A DNA stretch of 64,000 nt from Luteibaculum sp964627445 (GCA_964627445.1 CAZVJF010000001.1:124001-188000); one strand, 5' to 3'; positions 48,383 through 57,494 are shown, numbered from the stretch's first letter. The notes: a model not told the origin generated them from the sequence alone. Translations and numbers: made by a program.

Positions 48383-49639
48383 TTGGCAAAAACCTTCCGC
48401 TCTAAAGTATTTAACGACCCGGTTTATGGATTCATTTCCATTCCTAGCCCTTTGGCCCTAAAGATTGTAGACCACCCCTACTTTCAACGGCTGCGCAGAA
48501 TTAAGCAGTTGGGTTTAACCAGTTTAGTATATCCCGGCGCTATCAACACCCGTTTTCACCATGCTTTGGGCGCCATGCACTTAATGGACGAGGCACTAAA
48601 AACCCTCACGAGCAAGGGGCACAACATAGACCCGTTGGACCGTGAAGCGGTTTTGGTAGCCATACTGCTACACGATATTGGCCATGGACCGTTTTCACAT
48701 GCTCTGGAGCACTCCATCGTAAACAAAATAAGCCACGAAAAAATTTCTCTGCTTTTTATGGAACGTCTCAAACACCTCAATCCCGAGGTTTTTGATCGCG
48801 CCATTGCTATTTTCAGAAACCAGCACCCCCTACCCTTTTTATCGCAGCTGGTAAGTGGCCAACTGGATGTAGACCGGATGGACTACCTAATGCGTGACAG
48901 CTTTTACACCGGAGTTTCGGAAGGAGTGGTAGGATCGCAGCGCATTTTAAAGATGCTGGATCTTCACGAAAACCGCCTCGTAGTAGAAGAAAAAGGCATT
49001 TACAGCATAGAGAAGTTTTTGGTAGCGCGTAGGATTATGTACTGGCAAGTGTATTTGCACAAAACAGTAGTGGGTGCAGAGTTTATGCTGGTAAACATCT
49101 TAAACCGTGCTAAAGCGCTAGTGGCAGAGGGCATGAAACTCTCCTCCCCCCCTGCTTTACAATACTTTTTAGAGCACAACATGGGCTTGGAAGACTTTTT
49201 GGAAAACCCTGCAATCCTTGAAAAATTTGCCCAGTTGGATGATTACGACATCCATGCAGCACTAAAATTTTGGACGCACAGTGACGATGCGGTTCTTGCC
49301 GATTTGTCGGACCGCATGATTAACCGAAGATTGTTTCGCATTGTCATTCGCAACCACCCCTTTAACGCTACCGAAAAAGAATATTTGCGCCAAGAGCTAA
49401 CAAAGACCTTAAAAATAAACACCGAAGACCACCACAATTATTTGCTTACCGGCTCTTTAGAAAACAATGCGTACCAAGCTAGTGGCGAGGGCATTACCAT
49501 AAAACGCAAAAACGGCAGCCTAGAAAATGCCGAAACCGTAGCCGATAATTTAAACCTCTCGGCCCTGGCAAAACCGGTTAAAAAATACTTCCTCGCCTTT
49601 CCAAAAGAAATTGACGATTCTTTTATCACCCGCGTGTAG
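48383..49639 (+). CDS. HD-domain phosphohydrolase (dNTPase-like, COG1078)
   Basis: 418 aa from TTG 48383 (MAKTFRSKVFNDPVYGFI, matching the family start). Metal-binding HD set: RFHHALG, ILLHDIGHGPFSHALEH and the distant Asp in QLDVDRMDYLMRDSFYTG. The family acts on dNTPs or other nucleotides; the substrate is not defined here. It is divergent from porX with 83 nt between starts, and lpxD follows 27 nt later. Confidence 0.88.
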   Translation: MAKTFRSKVFNDPVYGFISIPSPLALKIVDHPYFQRLRRIKQLGLTSLVYPGAINTRFHHALGAMHLMDEALKTLTSKGHNIDPLDREAVLVAILLHDIGHGPFSHALEHSIVNKISHEKISLLFMERLKHLNPEVFDRAIAIFRNQHPLPFLSQLVSGQLDVDRMDYLMRDSFYTGVSEGVVGSQRILKMLDLHENRLVVEEKGIYSIEKFLVARRIMYWQVYLHKTVVGAEFMLVNILNRAKALVAEGMKLSSPPALQYFLEHNMGLEDFLENPAILEKFAQLDDYDIHAALKFWTHSDDAVLADLSDRMINRRLFRIVIRNHPFNATEKEYLRQELTKTLKINTEDHHNYLLTGSLENNAYQASGEGITIKRKNGSLENAETVADNLNLSALAKPVKKYFLAFPKEIDDSFITRV

Positions 49640-49654
49640 GGCACCTATTATTTC

Positions 49655-49662
49655 TATATTTG
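49655..49662 (+). promoter_or_regulatory. -7 promoter element of lpxD, 4 nt before the ATG
   Basis: TATATTTG matches TAnnTTTG exactly and ends 4 nt before the lpxD ATG at 49667, implying a leaderless or nearly leaderless transcript. The same geometry is seen at pyrE. Confidence 0.4.
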
Positions 49663-49666
49663 GACG

Positions 49667-50716
49667 ATGGAATTTACGGCCAAGCAAATCGCCCATTTAC
49701 TAGGAGGCGAGGTGGATGGAAACGGAGACGCTGTTGTGAACCAGCTCGCAAAAATTGAGGAGGCTAAGGCGCAATGCCTAACATTTTTGGCCAACCCCAA
49801 GTACACGGAATACATCTATGGAACTGAAGCAAGTATAGCTATCGTTCAGCAAGATTTTTCACCAGAAAAAGACCTTCCCACAACATTAACTTTGGTGCGT
49901 GTTAAAGACGCGTACCAAAGCTTCGCAGTGCTACTAGAACACTACAACCATCTGGTATCCAACAAAGTAGGAGAAGAAGACCCCGTTTACAAGGGAAAAA
50001 ATCTTACCCAAGGCAAGGAAGGCTACCTGGGGGCTTTTGCCTACCTGGGCAATAACGTAACCCTGGGCGAAAACGTAAAGATATATCCCCATGTAACCAT
50101 CGGTGATAACGTAACCATTGGAGATAACACCATAATAAAACCTGGTGTTAAAATTTATGCCGACTGTAAAGTGGGCAAGGATTGTGTGATACACGCAGGA
50201 GCCGTTATTGGTGCCGATGGATTTGGGTTTGCACCCAATTCGGAAAACAACTACAAAAAAGTACCCCAAATAGGTAATGTTGTTATTGAGGACCACGTAG
50301 AAATTGGTTCCAATACCACCATAGACCGGGCTACCTTAGGCTCTACTGTGATACGTAAGGGTGTTAAGTTGGATAATCTTATCCAAATTGCACACAACGT
50401 AGACATTGGCGAAAACACCGTTATCGCAGCCCAAACGGGAGTTGCTGGTTCTACCAAAATTGGTAAAAACTGTATGATAGGTGGTCAGGTTGGCATCGTA
50501 GGACACCTACAAATAGCCGATGAGGTAAAAATTGCTGCACAAAGTGGGGTTGGACGCAACATATTAGATGTCGGAGCCGTGGTTCAGGGTTCTCCTGCCA
50601 TTCCATACGGAGACTTTAAGCGTTCTTACGTTTTATTTAAAGGACTTCCAGACATGCGCAACAGCATGAAAAAGCTAGAACAAAAAATCCAAGAACTTTT
50701 CGAAACACAGGGTTAA
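49667..50716 (+). CDS. lpxD: UDP-3-O-(3-hydroxyacyl)glucosamine N-acyltransferase
   Basis: Third lipid A step, adding the N-linked hydroxyacyl chain. 349 aa. N-terminal uridine-binding domain (about 1-100), then a left-handed beta helix of hexapeptide repeats (IYPHVTIGDNVTIGDNTII) with the catalytic His in LIQIAHNVDIGENT (about 240), and a C-terminal helix. Followed by lpxC/fabZ with a 1-nt overlap. A second LpxD-like gene lies at 54121. Confidence 0.95.
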   Translation: MEFTAKQIAHLLGGEVDGNGDAVVNQLAKIEEAKAQCLTFLANPKYTEYIYGTEASIAIVQQDFSPEKDLPTTLTLVRVKDAYQSFAVLLEHYNHLVSNKVGEEDPVYKGKNLTQGKEGYLGAFAYLGNNVTLGENVKIYPHVTIGDNVTIGDNTIIKPGVKIYADCKVGKDCVIHAGAVIGADGFGFAPNSENNYKKVPQIGNVVIEDHVEIGSNTTIDRATLGSTVIRKGVKLDNLIQIAHNVDIGENTVIAAQTGVAGSTKIGKNCMIGGQVGIVGHLQIADEVKIAAQSGVGRNILDVGAVVQGSPAIPYGDFKRSYVLFKGLPDMRNSMKKLEQKIQELFETQG

Positions 50717-52122
50717 TGGAGCCAAAACAATGTACCATTGCAAAACCTGCTGCCCTTGCTGGCATTGGGTTACACACCGGAAAAAAAGTTAACCTAACCA
50801 TCCTTCCAGCTGAAGAAAACACTGGTTTTGTTTTTAAGCGGGTAGACTTAGATGGACAACCGTTGGTTAAAGGAACTATAGAAAACGTCTTCTCTACCGC
50901 TCGCGGAACTTCACTAAAGCAAGGAGATGCCGAAGTCCATACAACAGAGCATTTGCTCGCAGCCATCTACTCTCTTGGGGTAGACAACGCCATTATAGAA
51001 ATCGATGGTCCCGAAATTCCCATTATGGACGGAAGCGCCCTTCCATTTATAGAGGCCGTAGAAAAGGCGGGAATTGAAGAACAAAATGCGCCTAAAAAGT
51101 ATTTCGTCCTGAAGGAGAACATCACTTTTGAGGATCCTGAAAAGGAGGTAGAAATGCTTGCAGTACCTACCGATGGTGGCGAGTATCGCATTACGGTGAT
51201 GGTAGATTACCGTTCACCAGCATTGGGTACACAGCACGCTTCTATGTACAACCTGGCATCGTTTAGGCAGGAAATTGCCCCGTGCCGCACTTTTGTATTC
51301 TTACGTGAATTGGAGGCGCTAGCCGATGCCAACCTCATTAAAGGAGGAGATTTAGACAACGCCATTGTACTGGTAGAACGCACCAACGTATCGCAAGAAG
51401 AACTCGACCGCCTAGCTAAAAAGCTGGGTAAGGAAGGCTTGAAAGTTTCTGTTGAAGGCATTGGGGTACTCAACAATTCCAAGCTACAATTTGAGAATGA
51501 ACCGGCTCGCCACAAACTGCTTGACATAGTAGGCGACTTGGCGCTTCTTGGCTTTCGCATTCGTGGGCACATTTTAGCAGCAAGACCAGGCCACGCAGGA
51601 AATGTTGCTTTCTGTAAGCTCTTAAAGCAAAAACTGAAAGAACAAGAGAACCAAGGACCTACGGTAGATCCTAAAAAAGAGCCCGTATACGACATCAACC
51701 AGATTGAGCGTATGCTGCCGCACCGTTACCCATTTTTGCTGGTAGACCGAATTACCGAAGTTACTGAAGACACCATCACGGGTTATAAAAACGTAACCAT
51801 GAATGAGCCCTTTTTTACGGGCCACTTTCCTGGAAACCCAGTGATGCCTGGTGTTTTGCAAGTAGAAGCTATGGCGCAAGTAGGGGGCATCTTTTCCCTA
51901 CACGACAAGCCCGACCCCGAGAATTACGCGACCTATTTCCTCAAACTGGATAATGTAAAATTCAAACAAAAAGTAATTCCTGGCGACACCGTTATCTTCC
52001 AATTAAAACTGCTTACACCTATTAGAAGGGGCATTGTTCATATGGCTGGAAAGGCTTATGTGAATGGCAAAGTGGTGAGCGAAGCGGAAATGATGGCCCA
52101 GGTAATTAAGGAAAAAGGATAA
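50716..52122 (+). CDS. lpxC/fabZ: Bifunctional LpxC deacetylase / FabZ dehydratase
   Basis: 468 aa fusion characteristic of Bacteroidota. LpxC part (about 1-310): zinc deacetylase committing UDP-acyl-GlcNAc to lipid A. Zinc ligands are in VHTTEHLLA, the HKLLD motif (EPARHKLLDIVGDLALLG) and the general-acid His in ARPGHAGN. FabZ part (about 320-468): 3-hydroxyacyl-ACP dehydratase with HRYPFLLVDRI, the catalytic His in FFTGHFPGNPVMPGVLQVEAMAQ, and Glu in the same helix. The fusion couples competing uses of hydroxyacyl-ACP. It directly abuts lpxA. Confidence 0.97.
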   Translation: MEPKQCTIAKPAALAGIGLHTGKKVNLTILPAEENTGFVFKRVDLDGQPLVKGTIENVFSTARGTSLKQGDAEVHTTEHLLAAIYSLGVDNAIIEIDGPEIPIMDGSALPFIEAVEKAGIEEQNAPKKYFVLKENITFEDPEKEVEMLAVPTDGGEYRITVMVDYRSPALGTQHASMYNLASFRQEIAPCRTFVFLRELEALADANLIKGGDLDNAIVLVERTNVSQEELDRLAKKLGKEGLKVSVEGIGVLNNSKLQFENEPARHKLLDIVGDLALLGFRIRGHILAARPGHAGNVAFCKLLKQKLKEQENQGPTVDPKKEPVYDINQIERMLPHRYPFLLVDRITEVTEDTITGYKNVTMNEPFFTGHFPGNPVMPGVLQVEAMAQVGGIFSLHDKPDPENYATYFLKLDNVKFKQKVIPGDTVIFQLKLLTPIRRGIVHMAGKAYVNGKVVSEAEMMAQVIKEKG

Positions 52123-52896
52123 ATGCAGGTAGGAGCAAACATACATGCCGATGCTAAAATTGGCAAAGACACCGTAGTAGAACCCTTTGCCACCATTTAT
52201 GGCGATGTAGAAATTGGCGACAACTGCTGGATAGGCCCTGGAGCCGTTATCATGGACGGTGCCCGCATAGGCAACAACTGCAAAATTTTTCCAGGAGCTG
52301 TTATTTCTGCTATTCCGCAAGATTTAAAGTACCGAGGCGAATACACTACCGTGGAAATTGGAGACAATTGCCAAATACGTGAGTGTGTAACCATTAATAA
52401 AGGTACAGCGGATAGACACAAAACCAAGGTGGGTAGCAACTGCCTGCTCATGGCTTATGTGCACTTGGCACATGATTGCTATGTGGGCGATAACGTAATT
52501 ATTGCCAATTCGGTAAACGTGGCGGGCCACGTAACTATAGAAGACTACGTAATTGTAGAAGGTGCCGCTGCTATACAGCAGTTTCTTACTCTGGGCGCCC
52601 ACAGCTTTGTTGGCGGAGGCTCATTGGTTCGTAAAAACGTACCTCCTTACGTTAAAGCAGCAAGAGAACCGCTTAGCTTTATTGGGGTGAATACCATAGG
52701 TCTTAAGCGCAGAGGTTTTAAAGACAAAGAAATTCTAGAAATAGAGGATTTGTATCGCCTGATCTACGTGCATAACAACAACGTGTCTAAAGCGCTAAAA
52801 ATAGCTGAGTTAGAAATTCCTTCGTCAGAGCACAAAGACCTCATTCTCAACTTTATAAACAACGCGGAAAAGGGAATTATCCGCGGTATGTCATAG
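52123..52896 (+). CDS. lpxA: UDP-N-acetylglucosamine O-acyltransferase
   Basis: First lipid A step. 257 aa. Left-handed beta helix of hexapeptide repeats (VEIGDNCWIGPGAVI), catalytic His in YVHLAHDCYVGDNV (about 119), and NTIGLKRRGF followed by the helical C-terminal domain. It starts immediately after the lpxC/fabZ stop and is 1 nt before the ABC gene, so the group is translated as a block. Confidence 0.96.
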   Translation: MQVGANIHADAKIGKDTVVEPFATIYGDVEIGDNCWIGPGAVIMDGARIGNNCKIFPGAVISAIPQDLKYRGEYTTVEIGDNCQIRECVTINKGTADRHKTKVGSNCLLMAYVHLAHDCYVGDNVIIANSVNVAGHVTIEDYVIVEGAAAIQQFLTLGAHSFVGGGSLVRKNVPPYVKAAREPLSFIGVNTIGLKRRGFKDKEILEIEDLYRLIYVHNNNVSKALKIAELEIPSSEHKDLILNFINNAEKGIIRGMS

Positions 52897-52897
52897 C

Positions 52898-53515
52898 ATG
52901 AAAATTACGCTGGAGGGTATTGGTAAACGCTATGCCGGCCAGCGCGTATGGCAGGATATCTCCTACGAATTTTCTTCAGGCGGAAAACACTTAATAACTG
53001 GAAGCAACGGCTCGGGTAAATCTACCCTGCTGCGTGTGATTTCGGGTTTAGAAAGCTGTTCAAGTGGCGTTGTAAAATGGGAAACGAGCTCTGGACTTAT
53101 TCCCAGAACCGATCTATACCAACACATGAGCATGTGTGCTCCGTACATTGGTATTTACGAGGAGTTTACCGCACCCGAGTTTTACCATTTCATTACCCAA
53201 TTTAAACCCGGCCTACTGCCCTCTGGAAAGGCTTTTGCCGCACGGCTGGAATTACCTCCCAAAAAGATTAAAAACAAACCCATAGCCAGTTTTTCTAGCG
53301 GTATGAAACAACGTGTTAAGCTGCTGTCTACCCTGGCGTTAGACTTACCTTTGGTTTTGCTAGATGAGCCGGGAAGCAATCTAGACCAACAGGCCCTGGC
53401 GTGGTACAACCAGTGCATCGAGGAATTCTGCACCCACAAAACCGTAATCATAGCCAGCAACGATGTGGAGCGCGAAGCACTTTTTTGCTCCCCTGCCCTG
53501 CATCTAAGCAGCTAA
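52898..53515 (+). CDS. ABC transporter ATP-binding protein, stand-alone
   Basis: 205 aa, a single ATPase domain. Walker A ITGSNGSGKSTLLRV (about 33), Q-loop region, signature SFSSGMKQRVKLLSTLAL (variant of LSGGQ), Walker B LVLLDEPGSNLD and an H-loop variant with VIIASND in place of the His switch. No permease gene is nearby. Its place between lpxA and efp, recurrent in Bacteroidota as I recall, gives no clear substrate; LPS or lipid export support is a guess. Confidence 0.85.
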   Translation: MKITLEGIGKRYAGQRVWQDISYEFSSGGKHLITGSNGSGKSTLLRVISGLESCSSGVVKWETSSGLIPRTDLYQHMSMCAPYIGIYEEFTAPEFYHFITQFKPGLLPSGKAFAARLELPPKKIKNKPIASFSSGMKQRVKLLSTLALDLPLVLLDEPGSNLDQQALAWYNQCIEEFCTHKTVIIASNDVEREALFCSPALHLSS

Positions 53516-53520
53516 AGCCC

Positions 53521-53528
53521 TAATATTG
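53521..53528 (+). promoter_or_regulatory. Possible -7 element of efp
   Basis: TAATATTG, one mismatch to TAnnTTTG, 22 nt before the efp ATG in the 35-nt gap after the ABC gene. Confidence 0.3.
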
Positions 53529-53550
53529 CAGCACTTTTTAAGCTTTTATC

Positions 53551-54117
53551 ATGGCAAACACTTCCGATATTAAAAACGGCCTTTGCATAAGCCACAACCA
53601 CGACCTGTATCAAATTATTGATTTCCAGCATGTTAAGCCTGGAAAAGGTGCCGCATTTGTTAGAACCAAACTCCGTAGTCTTACTACCGGTAAAGTGTTG
53701 GATAACACCTTTAATGCGGGTGTAAAAATTGATGTAATTACCGTTGAGCGCAGAAAATACCAGTATCTATATAACGATGAAATGGGCTACCATTTTATGC
53801 ACACGGATACCTTTGAGCAAACCAACATCGATCCTAGCCTAATAGAAAATGCCGATCTGATTAAAGAAGGTGAAATTGTAGAGATATTATTCCATGCCGA
53901 TGAAGAGCGCCCGCTAACTTGCGATCTGCCCACTTCGGTAGAAATGGAAGTTACCTACACCGAACCCGGTATTAAAGGCGACACGGCTACCAACACCCTA
54001 AAACCTGCTACCGTTGAAACGGGTGCAGAGGTACGCGTACCGCTTTTTATCAACATAGGCGACAAGATTAAAATAGACACCAAAACGCGCAGCTACTCCG
54101 AGCGCGTAAAAGGCTAG
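53551..54117 (+). CDS. efp: Translation elongation factor P
   Basis: Relieves ribosome stalling at proline runs. 188 aa, three KOW/OB domains. The modification loop HVKPGKGAAFVRTK carries the Lys equivalent to E. coli K34. A C-terminal RVPLFINIGDKIKIDTKTRSYSERV is the family signature. No EpmA or other modification enzyme is in the window. Followed after 3 nt by the second LpxD-like gene. Confidence 0.96.
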   Translation: MANTSDIKNGLCISHNHDLYQIIDFQHVKPGKGAAFVRTKLRSLTTGKVLDNTFNAGVKIDVITVERRKYQYLYNDEMGYHFMHTDTFEQTNIDPSLIENADLIKEGEIVEILFHADEERPLTCDLPTSVEMEVTYTEPGIKGDTATNTLKPATVETGAEVRVPLFINIGDKIKIDTKTRSYSERVKG

Positions 54118-54120
54118 TAC

Positions 54121-55035
54121 TTGAAATTTCAGCACCCCATACCCGTAGCAGAACTTGCCAACTTGGTAAGCGCTACGGTATTGGGAAATGCTCAGGGACA
54201 AGCCCATGGGCTCAATGAAATTCATCGGGTAGAGGCCGGAGACATTGCTTTTGTAGACCACCCCAAGTACTACCAGAAAGTACTAGAGTCACCAGCCACG
54301 GTAATACTCATAGATCAGGAAACCGAGTGTCCTGAGGGGAAAACTCTTTTGGTTTGTACGGCCCCTACGCAGGCTTTTAACGCCATTGCTCGTCATTACA
54401 ATCCACCCAAAGGGTTTTACGAAAACCCGCAAGAGGCCATCATAGGCGAACACTCTTGGGTTTCCGCTAAGGCCGTTATTGGACAAGGGGTACGCATTGG
54501 GGCGCATTGCCAAATCAATCCGGGTGTAGTGCTTTATCCTGGCACCGTAATTAAAGACCGCGTTACCATACACGCCAATACCACGATTGGCGCCAACGCT
54601 TTTTACTACCAACGCAAAGACGGCAGGCACAACCCCATGTACAGCTGTGGCGATGTGCTGATTGAAAACGATGTAGAAATTGGTGCCAACTGCACCATAG
54701 ACAAGGGCGTAACGGCTACTACGCGCATTGGCGAAGGCACCAAAATCGACAACATGGTGCACATAGGCCACGACACCATACTGGGTGCGCATTGCCTTAT
54801 GGCGGGGCAAAGTGCGGTGGCTGGTTGTGTAACCATTGGCAACAACGTTACCATTTGGGGCAACGTAGCCATTGCTAGCAGTGTGGTTATTGGCGATGGG
54901 GCAGAAATTTTGGCCAAGTCGGGAGTTAACAAAAACTTGGAGGGCGGCAAACGCTATTTTGGGAGCCCTGCTATAGAAGCACGCCAGCAAATGCAGCACA
55001 TGGCCAAACTAAAGCGGCTTATTTCAGAAAGCTAG
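54121..55035 (+). CDS. Second LpxD-like acyltransferase
   Basis: 304 aa from a TTG start 3 nt after efp. N-terminal LpxD-like domain (about 1-95, HRVEAGDIAFVDHPKYYQKV). It is followed by hexapeptide repeats and the catalytic-type His in MVHIGHDTILGAHCLMAGQSAVAG, shorter than the neighbouring LpxD by 45 residues and lacking its long C-terminal helix. It may N-acylate a different sugar nucleotide or act at a different chain length. No member with known function comes to mind. The stop overlaps the convergent O-antigen ligase gene by 4 nt. Confidence 0.85.
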   Translation: MKFQHPIPVAELANLVSATVLGNAQGQAHGLNEIHRVEAGDIAFVDHPKYYQKVLESPATVILIDQETECPEGKTLLVCTAPTQAFNAIARHYNPPKGFYENPQEAIIGEHSWVSAKAVIGQGVRIGAHCQINPGVVLYPGTVIKDRVTIHANTTIGANAFYYQRKDGRHNPMYSCGDVLIENDVEIGANCTIDKGVTATTRIGEGTKIDNMVHIGHDTILGAHCLMAGQSAVAGCVTIGNNVTIWGNVAIASSVVIGDGAEILAKSGVNKNLEGGKRYFGSPAIEARQQMQHMAKLKRLISES

Positions 55036-56492
55036 TGGGTTTCGGCTGGATTTGCTACTTCCTCTTTCTTATCGTTTTGCTTGTGCCACAAATCGATGGC
55101 CACCAAAGCCGCAATAAAAGTCCAAAAGGGTACTGATGCCTTGTCGGTATCTAAGTAGTTGTTGAGCACTCCATGTACAAAATAGGTAATGAGTCCTAAC
55201 AACATACCCAGCACCAAATCTCGAGTCAATCCTGGCGCCAAATAATAATAGAGATTTAGCCCAAGCCTCAGTACAACAATAAGCAAGGCCACAAAGGAAA
55301 GCATGCCAAACAGCCCCCCTTCGCTCAAGGGGCCCAGGTATTCGCTATGTGCGTTTCCTACCTCACCAAAGTTGGTACTGATAATGGTTTTTTCATCGGC
55401 ACGCTGGTAGGGTGCGTACTGAAACATGTAGGTTCCTGGACCAAAGCCAAAAACGGGCTTATCGGCAAACATGCGCAGGGCTGAGTTCCACCGATTGATG
55501 CGCTCCAGGTTACTGGCATCGGAGGAGATATTGGAAATAGACTCAACGTGGTCTGCTAACTCCGCAGAGGACTCCGTTTCGTTGCCTTCAAATTGCTCTA
55601 GAATTTGGTCTTGGTACACAAAGTACAATCCTACCATAACCAGCATTCCACCCAATACGGCTTTAAAAGGAATTTTAAGCTTTAGAATTACGTAAACCCC
55701 AAAAGCAGCAAGAAGACTTACCCAAGCCGCTCGGGTGTAACTTAGGATAACCCCAGTAATTAAAATGAGAGTTGCCAAAGCCATGAGCGCGCGTATAAAT
55801 ACGGTGCGCTGCTGCCGGTAGGCCAACACCAAACTCACTGGAATATACATGGCCAACACCGCTCCGTAAGAGGTGTGATCTTTAAAAAAAGGTTGACTGG
55901 CCCAGTGTGCAGCAATATCGCTAAATGAATCGCTAGACAGGTTAACCATGGAGTACAGTACTACCCCGCACAACGGAACGATGTATATCCATATAAAGCG
56001 TTGTATGCGCTGGGCATCGCGAAACATTTCACCGGTGAGGTAAAACAGCACCACTACAAACCACAAACGGGCTACCAAATACTTCAGAGACACTATGGGC
56101 ATGGTGCTGGTGTAAGTGCACACCGCCATCCAAAACACACCAAAAATAACAACCAAGGAAACGTGATGACTCACAAAGCTTGCAGAAACCGGACTGCGTA
56201 AAATGGACTGAAACAGCGCTAGTAAAAGCAGGCCAAAGAAAATAGGCTCGGTAGGAAAAAAGAAACCAATGCCACCCAGATCTAAATTCTCGAAATTGAA
56301 GGAGAGCGGTGTGGCGAAAATGCAGAAAACCACCAGCCAATGGTAGCGGTATATGGCTACCCAAGCCGCAATAAGCACTGCAGGTAACGCTAAGGCTACG
56401 TAGATTTCTTGGCTAATTAGTGCAACGTTAAGCACTAAAAAAGCCAGTGCACCCAACCAAACCCATATGTTGGCTCGGAACTGCTGAATCAA
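55032..56492 (-). CDS. O-antigen ligase/polymerase family membrane protein
   Basis: 486 aa with about twelve hydrophobic helices. The Wzy_C signature is in the large periplasmic loop: RINRWNSALRMFADKPVFGFGPGTYMFQYAPYQ followed by GNAHSEYLGPLSEGGLFGM, with the conserved Arg and His. It could ligate or polymerise surface glycan; WaaL and Wzy types cannot be separated from sequence. It overlaps the Wzz-like gene by 4 nt and follows it. Confidence 0.88.
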   Translation of the reverse strand: MIQQFRANIWVWLGALAFLVLNVALISQEIYVALALPAVLIAAWVAIYRYHWLVVFCIFATPLSFNFENLDLGGIGFFFPTEPIFFGLLLLALFQSILRSPVSASFVSHHVSLVVIFGVFWMAVCTYTSTMPIVSLKYLVARLWFVVVLFYLTGEMFRDAQRIQRFIWIYIVPLCGVVLYSMVNLSSDSFSDIAAHWASQPFFKDHTSYGAVLAMYIPVSLVLAYRQQRTVFIRALMALATLILITGVILSYTRAAWVSLLAAFGVYVILKLKIPFKAVLGGMLVMVGLYFVYQDQILEQFEGNETESSAELADHVESISNISSDASNLERINRWNSALRMFADKPVFGFGPGTYMFQYAPYQRADEKTIISTNFGEVGNAHSEYLGPLSEGGLFGMLSFVALLIVVLRLGLNLYYYLAPGLTRDLVLGMLLGLITYFVHGVLNNYLDTDKASVPFWTFIAALVAIDLWHKQNDKKEEVANPAETH

Positions 56493-57433
56493 TTGCGTTG
56501 GGCGTTTTTAAACAGGAGTAATACAATGGCGAGCAGCTCGGTACAGAATGCTGCCGTAAAAACAATAATCCAGCGTACCGGGTACGATTTTTTATCTGGA
56601 ACTTCTGGAATTACCACCTCATTGAGGTAGGTCAGTTTCTTGTTGATATCGTTAATGGCGCTTTGGTTATCGGTATACAATTCGGCCAACTCTTCTTCTC
56701 CTAGCTCTTTTAAGGCACTTAAACGGGCAAACTCTCCACCATACTTTTGCAGTCCCTCTAATATTTTTTCGGCTTTCGCTCTTGGGGCTCCTCCTTTTCC
56801 AGCCGCTGCCATACGAAAATACCCCTGGGTAACCTGCTCTGTTTGGGCCTCATAATCAAGCAAACCGTACTCTTGCCTTAGAACCTGAAGGCGTTGTTCT
56901 ATACTGTCCAGATGATTTTCGTAGTACGCAATTTGCTCGCGTGTCATCACTACAATTTCTTGCGATTTAGACCGCTGCAGTTTACGCGCCTTGAGATTGA
57001 GCTGACGCATAATTTCCTTCACCATTAAGTAAGCGGTATCTGGAGAATAATCCTCCACGGTAATTTCTACCGACTCGAACTTGGTTTTGTTGACTCCTAC
57101 AAACTCACCGTAGCGTTCGTTTACCAGAAACTTGCTCCCCTTTTCGCCTTTTTCTATTTCGTACTTCTGGTATAGATCAAACTTTTCAATCAGCGAATCG
57201 CGAATATCTGAGCTTTGCAATAGCTGAATCAGCTGCTCGGTGCGCGTTTCTTTGCTATACGAGGATAAGTTGGAAGGGTATACTATTGCTGTAGATTTAT
57301 ACCGAGGCTCTATAAAAGTAGGTCCAGAAAAAATGCCAGAAAGAAGCACGGCAAGAACCCCTAAAATGGCAAGCAACAATAAATTTCTACGGATTACGGG
57401 AATAATATCTCCAAACGAAAACTGATCCTGCAT
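56489..57433 (-). CDS. Wzz-like polysaccharide chain-length determinant/co-polymerase
   Basis: 314 aa. Transmembrane helix 1 (about 15-35, NLLLLAILGVLAVLLSG), a periplasmic alpha/beta region with long coiled coils (KLQRSKSQEIVVMTREQIAYYENHLDSIEQRLQ), and helix 2 near the end (WIIVFTAAFCTELLAIVLLLF). It has no cytoplasmic kinase domain, so it is the PCP-1 type. A Pro/Gly-rich motif before helix 2 (VPDKKSYPVRW) fits the family. It overlaps the ligase gene by 4 nt. Confidence 0.85.
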   Translation of the reverse strand: MQDQFSFGDIIPVIRRNLLLLAILGVLAVLLSGIFSGPTFIEPRYKSTAIVYPSNLSSYSKETRTEQLIQLLQSSDIRDSLIEKFDLYQKYEIEKGEKGSKFLVNERYGEFVGVNKTKFESVEITVEDYSPDTAYLMVKEIMRQLNLKARKLQRSKSQEIVVMTREQIAYYENHLDSIEQRLQVLRQEYGLLDYEAQTEQVTQGYFRMAAAGKGGAPRAKAEKILEGLQKYGGEFARLSALKELGEEELAELYTDNQSAINDINKKLTYLNEVVIPEVPDKKSYPVRWIIVFTAAFCTELLAIVLLLFKNAQRN

Positions 57434-57494
57434 ACGATGGCGGTGAGGTATTAAATTGCAGGCAAAAGTACACTAATTAAAGTTTTTTAATGCC

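Noticed and set aside
48300..48389. Extended N-terminus for PorX
   Set aside because: The receiver domain starts normally at MAYKILWADDE. The extension overlaps the intergenic region and the HD gene start.
54289..54999. 236-codon minus-strand frame opposite the second lpxD-like gene
   Set aside because: Arises from the regular hexapeptide-repeat codons of the real gene. The translation resembles no protein family.
49667..55035. Possibility that the two lpxD genes are an assembly duplication
   Set aside because: The two proteins differ in length and in most of their sequence outside the hexapeptide pattern; they are ancient paralogues.
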